The position numbers and the translations under genes are program-made. The notes below the pieces were generated by a model. The model searched no databases. It was not told where the DNA came from and saw only the letters and a list, made by a program, of their open reading frames with translations. A stretch of 64,000 nt of DNA from contig JAZQNN010000036.1 in NCBI GenBank assembly GCA_045627365.1, forward strand, positions 34,406-98,405, written 5' to 3'. This document shows, one piece after another, positions 58,912-64,000 of the stretch; the first letter of the stretch is position 1, and each line of letters opens with the position of its first letter. The stretch is from RGIG5612 sp045627365 (lineage in GTDB: Bacteria > Bacillota > Clostridia > Lachnospirales > Lachnospiraceae).

Positions 58912-59892
58912 GTGAATACCAAATCTACCGGAGTTTCTGAGAAGAAGAAAATGAGTCCGGTTCTTTTCTTCATATGCTTCATTGCGGCAATCGCAGTATG
59001 CGCATTGCTTGCCAATCTGCTCACAGACGGAGTGTTCCTCGAGATCAACAACGTTAAGGCTATATTCAGTAACTGCATATATCCTTGCTTTGTTGCATGG
59101 GCTCTCTGTTTTATGTTCGCATGCGGCTATACCGATCTTTCACTCGGCGGCGTCGTTGTTCTTGGTTCATTTGCTGCCTGCGCATGCGGAAACGCCTGGG
59201 GTTATCCGGGCCTGATAGTCGGAGCTTTGGTTGTCGGCACGCTTTTCGTGTTCGTCAATTTCTTTATATTTGCTTATACCAATATCCCTTCATGGATCGC
59301 CAGCATTTCTCTGGCAATGATCTACGAGGCGATTGCGGTATTTCTGCGTGCCAATAAGGGGACACGTCCTTTATTTGCCGCAGAGCTTAACCGTTCCCTG
59401 CGTGGAATGGCTGTGTGGCCGACCAATATGATCCTTCTGGTTGTGGCCCTCATCGTAGTCTATATCTTCTACAGCCGTACCGAACTCGGTTTCAACACAC
59501 GAGCTATCGGCGGAAACGCAACGATTTCCAAGGTGCTTGGTATCAACATCAACCGTACTTTGCTTCTGATCGGTCTGCTGTGCGGCGTTCTGATCGGTGT
59601 GGCATCCGCCATTCAGGAAAGCTACAATGTCCTGACCACCGCCATGAGCGGCCTTGTAAGCCTTCAGATGATCTACAAGCCTCTTGCGATTGCACTGCTT
59701 GCGCAGGTCCTTCAGAAGAGGATCAACATCGTTATCGCGGTTCCGTTCTGTGCGCTGATCATCTACGGCATATTTAACCTGATGACCTTCTTCGGTGTTC
59801 CTTCAGGCACCCTTCAGGACCTTATGCTCGGCGCATTCCTTATCGCATTCGGCGCATTTGGTCAGAGAGGCATTAAGGAGGTGGTAAAATGA
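58912..59892 (+). CDS. ABC transporter permease (RbsC-like)
   Basis: 326 residues, starting at GTG 58912 with AAGGTG upstream. Eight to ten membrane segments of the BPD_transp_2 family (YTDLSLGGVVVLGSFAACACG is the usual GxxDLSxG-type region). It overlaps the ATPase gene by 4 nt. Confidence 0.85.
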   Translation: MNTKSTGVSEKKKMSPVLFFICFIAAIAVCALLANLLTDGVFLEINNVKAIFSNCIYPCFVAWALCFMFACGYTDLSLGGVVVLGSFAACACGNAWGYPGLIVGALVVGTLFVFVNFFIFAYTNIPSWIASISLAMIYEAIAVFLRANKGTRPLFAAELNRSLRGMAVWPTNMILLVVALIVVYIFYSRTELGFNTRAIGGNATISKVLGININRTLLLIGLLCGVLIGVASAIQESYNVLTTAMSGLVSLQMIYKPLAIALLAQVLQKRINIVIAVPFCALIIYGIFNLMTFFGVPSGTLQDLMLGAFLIAFGAFGQRGIKEVVK

Positions 59893-61391
59893 GCGATTAC
59901 ATTCTTGAGATCCACGGCCTTAATAAGCACTTCGGACCGACTTATGCCAACAAGAACATCGATTTTACCTTAGGCAAAGGCGAGATCAGGGGCCTCATCG
60001 GTGAGAACGGTTCCGGCAAATCGACCCTCCTCAGCCAGATCGCGGGAATTTATCCGCCTGACACCGGTGAAATGCTTGTTGACGGCAAGCCATACAGCCC
60101 TAAGAACGTTCTCGATGCTTATGACAACCATATTTCCATGGTCCTTCAGGAGCTCGGCGTTGTCGGCAATCTGCCTGTGTCTGTCAATGTATTTTTCGGC
60201 AGGACAAAGCAGTTCAAGAAGTTCGGCACACTGAATATCAATAAGATAAATGACGCTGCAAAGCAGCAGTTTGAACGTTGGAATATCCCGATGCCGCCTC
60301 TTAATCAGCATGTCGGAACCATGATGATCGAGACCAGAAAAATGATCGAGCTGTGCCGCGCTATGTCCGTTGAACCGGAGGTCCTTCTGCTTGACGAGGT
60401 AACACAGTCTCTTTCGCTTAACAACCGCCAGAGACTTTACGATCTGCTCAAGGAGCACAAGGCGCAGGGACATTCAGCGATCGTCATTACCCACGATGTT
60501 GAGGAAATGATCCAGATCTGCGATACCATCACAGTCCTTCGTGACGGCGAGGTTGTGGGAAATGTTGTTTCCGCCGAAACCACCCCTGACGAAGTTAAGA
60601 GCATGATGGTTGGCAGACAGGTTCAGGGCGATTATTACAGAGATGATCACGATGTCAGCTATACTGACGACGTCGTACTTGACGTTAAAGGCCTTACAGT
60701 TGCCGGTGAGCTTGAGGATATTACATTTGACATTCACGCCGGCGAGATCCTCGGTTTCTGCGGTCTGAGCGACTCCGGAATACATGCTGTCGGCCGCGCC
60801 GTTTACGGTCTTTCCAAGATCAAGAGCGGAGACATATATCTTGTACCGAATGACCTTCACATCAAGACTCCTATGCAGGCTCTGAAGAATAACGTCGGCT
60901 ACGTTCCGCAGGACCGTGACTCCGATGCTATGATGATCAATGCGCCGATCAGGGAAAATTTTGCACTGCCTTCCATGACAGAGCTTCAGGGTCCGATTGG
61001 ATATATTTCACCCGGTAAGATGCGTGAGCTTTCCGACAGGATGGTCGAGCAGCTCTCCGTTAAGTGTGAAAATATCATGCGCCCGGTCAACTCGCTTTCG
61101 GGCGGCAACAAACAGAAGATCAACCTCGGACGCTGGCTTGCCAAAGACCTCAAGCTTTTGATCCTTGACTGCCCGACAAGGGGTGTAGACGTCGGCGTCA
61201 AAGCTTACATTTATTCGCTTATGAAGGAGGCCAAGACCAACGGGATCGCCACTCTCCTGATTTCCGACGAACTTACCGAAGTTCTCGGAATGGCTGACAG
61301 GCTGATGGTCATGAAGGACGGCCAGATTATGAAATCGATCCGCAGAGATGAAGAATTTACGGAACAGGCAATTATCGAGGTGATGATATGA
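59889..61391 (+). CDS. Dual-domain ABC ATPase (RbsA/MglA-like)
   Basis: 500 residues with two nucleotide-binding domains. The first has Walker A GENGSGKST and Walker B LLLDEVTQSL. The second has a degenerate Walker A region (CGLSDSGIHAVGRAVYGL), signature LSGGNKQKINLGRWLAK and Walker B LLILDCPTRGVDVG, where the usual catalytic Glu is a Cys. Domain two is therefore probably inactive in hydrolysis. It drives the importer with the two permeases. It overlaps both neighbours by 4 nt. Confidence 0.88.
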   Translation: MSDYILEIHGLNKHFGPTYANKNIDFTLGKGEIRGLIGENGSGKSTLLSQIAGIYPPDTGEMLVDGKPYSPKNVLDAYDNHISMVLQELGVVGNLPVSVNVFFGRTKQFKKFGTLNINKINDAAKQQFERWNIPMPPLNQHVGTMMIETRKMIELCRAMSVEPEVLLLDEVTQSLSLNNRQRLYDLLKEHKAQGHSAIVITHDVEEMIQICDTITVLRDGEVVGNVVSAETTPDEVKSMMVGRQVQGDYYRDDHDVSYTDDVVLDVKGLTVAGELEDITFDIHAGEILGFCGLSDSGIHAVGRAVYGLSKIKSGDIYLVPNDLHIKTPMQALKNNVGYVPQDRDSDAMMINAPIRENFALPSMTELQGPIGYISPGKMRELSDRMVEQLSVKCENIMRPVNSLSGGNKQKINLGRWLAKDLKLLILDCPTRGVDVGVKAYIYSLMKEAKTNGIATLLISDELTEVLGMADRLMVMKDGQIMKSIRRDEEFTEQAIIEVMI

Positions 61392-62386
61392 AAAAGAGAA
61401 ATATTCAATTACATGACATTATACCTTTTGCGGCGTTTCTTGTTATTTTCATCTTCTTTACGATCGCCAGCTATAACAGCCGCACCGGCACGTTCAGGAT
61501 GCTCTCGCTTTCCAACCTTCAGGTCGTCCTGGAGCAGACCATGCAGACCATCGTTGTTGCCTGCGGTACACTCTTTGTAGTCGCTCAGGGAAGCACGGAT
61601 ATGTCTGTCGGCGTTAACCTCGCGTTAAGCGGCGTTGTCGGCGTCTGGGTCGGCTATGCGACCGGTATCGCATGGCTGATCATTCCTGCAACACTGGCTG
61701 TCGGAACAATTGTAGGCATCTTTAACGGATTTGTAGTTGCCAAACTCAAGGTCCCTTCATTCATGCTGACGATCGCGATGCTCATCGGTATCAGAGGACT
61801 TGTAAACTACATCCAGACCAAGACCGGTGTTCAGCGTCTTCCGGAATCATTAAGCTTCCTTACGAACAGCAACGTTAAGATCATCATATTCGCGGTAGTG
61901 CTTATCGTGATGGCGTATGTTTTCGAATTTACAAAGGTAGGCCGCTACAGCAGAGCGATCGGCGAGAACGAGAACACCGCGCGTTTTGTCGGAGTACCGA
62001 TTGCCAAGATGAAGATCATCGTTTTCGCGCTTTCAGGTCTTATGGCAGGTGTCGGCGCTATATTCTCACTGGCAAATGTCGGCGCAACCAGCCAGCAGAT
62101 GGGCACGTTCCTCGAGATGCGTGTTATCATGGCGATTCTGCTCGGCGGCGTACTGGTTACAGGCGGAACCTCAGCCAAGTTTTACAAGATACTTCTTGGA
62201 TCATTCTCGATCCAGATCATCATTAACGGGCTTGCCCTCATGAACAAATCTGACAGTTACATCTCTCAGTCAGTTCAGGGAATACTCCTTCTTCTGATCC
62301 TCGCGCTCAGCGCTTGGTCAGGCGGCATGAAATTTGCCCGCAGCGACGCCAATAAAGACAAGCCTAAGTTGATCAAAAGATCCTAA
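61388..62386 (+). CDS. Second ABC transporter permease (RbsC-like)
   Basis: 332 residues with about ten membrane segments; STDMSVGVNLALSGVVGVWVG is the conserved GxxDxSxG-type region, and RAIGENENTARFVGV and KFYKILLGSFSIQIIINGL continue the family pattern. It forms a heterodimeric channel with the first permease. ATGA overlap with the ATPase. A terminator follows. Confidence 0.87.
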   Translation: MKKRNIQLHDIIPFAAFLVIFIFFTIASYNSRTGTFRMLSLSNLQVVLEQTMQTIVVACGTLFVVAQGSTDMSVGVNLALSGVVGVWVGYATGIAWLIIPATLAVGTIVGIFNGFVVAKLKVPSFMLTIAMLIGIRGLVNYIQTKTGVQRLPESLSFLTNSNVKIIIFAVVLIVMAYVFEFTKVGRYSRAIGENENTARFVGVPIAKMKIIVFALSGLMAGVGAIFSLANVGATSQQMGTFLEMRVIMAILLGGVLVTGGTSAKFYKILLGSFSIQIIINGLALMNKSDSYISQSVQGILLLLILALSAWSGGMKFARSDANKDKPKLIKRS

Positions 62387-62405
62387 TCAAGGATATAAAG
62401 ACATC

Positions 62406-62438
62406 AAAAAAGGGAAACCCGTGCGGGTTCCCCTTTTT
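62406..62438. terminator. Terminator after the RbsB-type operon
   Basis: AAAAAGGGAAACCC with GGGTTCCCCTTTTT, one mismatch, loop GTGC. The T-run serves the plus strand and the A-run the minus-strand gene. Confidence 0.88.
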
Positions 62439-62457
62439 GCTTTAAGAATTTCTGTTA

Positions 62458-62847
62458 CTACAAAATGAACTGAGAAATCATATTCGACAGCTGCTTTACG
62501 TCGACCTTCGATTTGAAGTCCAGCTGAAGGACTGTGCCGTTGCTGAAAACCGCGATGAATTCGCAGTCGATATCCATCAGGCCTGCTGTTTCAACGCCGT
62601 AAAACTGGATCTTGGAATACGGGTAGAAAAAATATGCGACCTTTTTGCCGGATAATCCCTGAACATTGGCTACTATGATCCTCTTATTGGTGAAGATCAC
62701 CTGGTCGCGGATCGTTTTATAAGTTGAAACGATGCTCTCTCCCTCGATAAGCAGCCCGTTGATCTCCGGACGCATCTCGGTAAGGCTCATTTCCTTTAGA
62801 TTGGCCAGATTGTTGTCGAATCTTACGCCTGTACTTACTCCTGCCAT
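62458..62847 (-). CDS. Bacterial PH-domain protein
   Basis: 129 residues, soluble. PF08000-type features: LLIEGESIVSTYKTIRDQVIFTNKRIIVANVQGLSGKKV (seen as IRDQVIFTNKRIIV and QGLSGKKVAYF), YPYSKIQFYGVETAG, and VLQLDFKSKVDVKQLS. This small fold is widespread in Firmicutes; its partner is unknown. GGAGG before the ATG. Placed 15 nt after the DUF4230 gene. Confidence 0.85.
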   Translation of the reverse strand: MAGVSTGVRFDNNLANLKEMSLTEMRPEINGLLIEGESIVSTYKTIRDQVIFTNKRIIVANVQGLSGKKVAYFFYPYSKIQFYGVETAGLMDIDCEFIAVFSNGTVLQLDFKSKVDVKQLSNMISQFIL

Positions 62848-62862
62848 ATAAACCTCCGCAAA

Positions 62863-63528
62863 TTATTTACTTTCCTGAGTCTGCTCTGTCTGCTCGACTT
62901 CATCCGCAAACATTACTATTACTTTGTAATCGCTGCCGTTGGTGACGCTTGTGAGGAAATTGCCGAGCATGTTTTTAGCGTTCTTCCTTGCCTTGTCAAG
63001 AATACCTCTGTCAAGCGCTTTGGCCTTCTCGTCAGCCAGCATTTCCTCGTAAGATCTTAAAACTGTATCCAGATCTATCGGATTAATAATATTGTTGGTT
63101 TCATCATAGATCACACGGCTGTCCGGGTCTACTTCTCCGCCTATGATCTCAGGCACCGGTAAAGTGACCTCGATCTTTTTGGCGAATTTGTTCACCTTCA
63201 CTTCCGCCTGAGTAAAGTCTACTCCGGCTGTGATCGTTCCGTCATAGCTGTAGATAAATCCGTTTTTTGTAAACGGGAGTATGAAATCATCAATAGACCT
63301 GTCGCTCTCGTACTTTTCAACGTGGGTAAAATAGTACTCCTGGGTAACAAGTTTGCCGATATCCTTAAGTCCTGAGGCAATCGTCTCTCTGTCCCATGAC
63401 TCGCGTGTATCGATTATCGTATTTTCCTTTTCAACAATTTTTTCCTTCGGATGTGTGTTGAGCCAATACACCCAGAAACCGAGGCCAAGTATTACTACAA
63501 CGACCAGAAAAATCAAAAATTTTTTCAT
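62863..63528 (-). CDS. DUF4230 domain protein with N-terminal membrane anchor
   Basis: 221 residues. N-terminal membrane segment (about 3-24), then an extracellular alpha/beta domain with LVTQEYYFTHVEKYES, YDGTITAGVDFTQAEVKV, and DLDTVLRSYEEMLADEKAKAL. The match to DUF4230 is by eye. AAGGAGG before the ATG, which follows the 29-residue gene by 12 nt. Function unknown. Confidence 0.8.
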   Translation of the reverse strand: MKKFLIFLVVVVILGLGFWVYWLNTHPKEKIVEKENTIIDTRESWDRETIASGLKDIGKLVTQEYYFTHVEKYESDRSIDDFILPFTKNGFIYSYDGTITAGVDFTQAEVKVNKFAKKIEVTLPVPEIIGGEVDPDSRVIYDETNNIINPIDLDTVLRSYEEMLADEKAKALDRGILDKARKNAKNMLGNFLTSVTNGSDYKVIVMFADEVEQTEQTQESK

Positions 63529-63540
63529 AATGCCTCCTTA

Positions 63541-63630
63541 TCAGAGCCATGCTGTAGCCAGCATGATGGCAAGGTAAATAACAACGACTGCAATGGCAAT
63601 ACCGATGATCCACTTGAGTACTTTTTTCAT
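63541..63630 (-). CDS. 29-residue single-span membrane protein
   Basis: 29 residues: a basic start MKKVLKW and a hydrophobic stretch to the end. AGGAGAGGG precedes the ATG, a strong binding site. The promoter at 63659-63686 reads straight into it, and the DUF4230 gene begins 12 nt after its stop. The layout (own promoter, own Shine-Dalgarno site, tight spacing) supports a real small gene rather than a leader. It may be a membrane partner of the DUF4230 protein or a peptide that sets translation of it. Confidence 0.6.
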   Translation of the reverse strand: MKKVLKWIIGIAIAVVVIYLAIMLATAWL

Positions 63631-63658
63631 TGTCCCTCTCCTAGCATATTTTTATTAA

Positions 63659-63686
63659 ATTCTAACATAGAGTTAATATTTGTGAA
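63659..63686 (-). promoter_or_regulatory. Promoter of the 29-residue gene, DUF4230 and PH genes
   Basis: Minus strand TTCACA, 16 nt, TAGAAT. Directly upstream is GCACGTTAATACG, similar to a stretch near the AGCS promoter. Confidence 0.65.
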
Positions 63687-63712
63687 CGTATTAACGTGCC
63701 CGAATATGTTAA

Positions 63713-64000
63713 TCAACACTTTTTCCACAGCATTTTGTTGCCGGCAAATTCAACCGCCACCAGCCCGCCGTCATAAAGGCCTGCAAGGTACGAGCGCACG
63801 GTGCTGCCGATAAGTGCGTACTGCTGGGCGTTCATTGTCATTTCATAGGCATCAAAAATCTCTTTCAATATGTCCTCGAAGCACTTAGGCTCGCGGCAGA
63901 TCTCAAGAAGTTTACCCTTCACTCCTTCGATCGCGCTGATGTTGATGTCTGCAAGCGGCTTTATGTCTTCAGTGACATCTGCGTGAGCCGGCACGAAGCG
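63713..64000 (-). CDS. MBL-fold metallo-hydrolase, C-terminal part (partial, start beyond window)
   Basis: The frame is open to the window edge (codons Arg-Phe-Val-Pro-Ala-His...). The opening RFVPAHADVTEDI fits the last metal-binding histidine region of metallo-beta-lactamase fold hydrolases, followed by a helical C-terminal domain (FEDILKEIFDAYEMTMNAQQYALIGSTVRSYLAGLYDGG) found in some Firmicutes members (shown here as DAYEMTMNAQQYALIGSTV). The start is to the right of the window. The product probably hydrolyses or oxidises an unknown substrate. Confidence 0.65.
   Translation of the reverse strand, partial: RFVPAHADVTEDIKPLADINISAIEGVKGKLLEICREPKCFEDILKEIFDAYEMTMNAQQYALIGSTVRSYLAGLYDGGLVAVEFAGNKMLWKKC

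Overview
The window looks like a chromosomal segment of an anaerobic, low-to-moderate G+C Gram-positive bacterium of class Clostridia, possibly Lachnospiraceae or a neighbouring family. This rests on Firmicutes gene orders (SRP RNA-dnaX-ybaB-recR; rpsF-ssb-rpsR; gdpP-rplI-dnaB), two rubrerythrins behind a PerR regulator, an archaeal/eukaryal-type prolyl-tRNA synthetase, strong Shine-Dalgarno sites before most genes, and many lipoproteins. The species cannot be fixed from sequence alone. Both ends are cut inside genes: a GT2 glycosyltransferase on the left and an MBL-fold hydrolase on the right, both on the minus strand.

Layout. 1-2.5 kb: minus-strand set of a MobA-like nucleotidyltransferase, a membrane-anchored PIG-L deacetylase and a glycosyltransferase. 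2.5-4.2 kb: divergent perR plus two rubrerythrins (peroxide defence), with a Fur/PerR-type operator. 4.2-12 kb: long minus-strand housekeeping operon murA-metK-proS-cca-pgm-GH25 lipoprotein. 12-19.6 kb: MATE exporter; minus-strand group Sel1 protein-cysK-lipoprotein-mscL; typA. 19.6-27.8 kb: GH25-tadA, SRP RNA, then dnaX-ybaB-recR and a large TPR/acidic/AAA+ ATPase coupled to recR. 28-33.5 kb: mecA-like adaptor followed by a potABCD polyamine transporter. 33.5-41.5 kb: PlsC-like acyltransferase with a zinc ribbon, GltS-type symporter, DUF1858 protein and a small ferredoxin (divergent), then gdpP-rplI-dnaB. 41.6-45.7 kb: AGCS symporter, and a two-gene soluble molybdopterin oxidoreductase/Fe-S module. 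45.7-50.6 kb: one 1614-residue surface protein with InlB-type and Cys-containing leucine-rich repeats. 50.7-52.9 kb: rpsF-ssb-rpsR and miaA. 53-57.6 kb: accessory locus with a predicted 45-residue secreted or membrane peptide, an unusual ABC exporter (permease with ectodomain, ATPase, second permease) and a divergent response regulator that has lost almost all of its receiver domain. 57.7-62.4 kb: RbsB/C/A-like ABC importer. 62.4-64 kb: bacterial PH protein, DUF4230 protein, a 29-residue membrane peptide and the truncated MBL hydrolase.

The most interesting points are the peptide/ABC/truncated-regulator locus; a set of genes whose start codon sits 7-9 nt after a clear -10 box (probable leaderless mRNAs); the membrane-hairpin anchor near the N-terminus of the giant surface protein; and the recR-coupled TPR-AAA+ protein. 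All functions are inferred from motifs and gene order read by eye; no database search was run.
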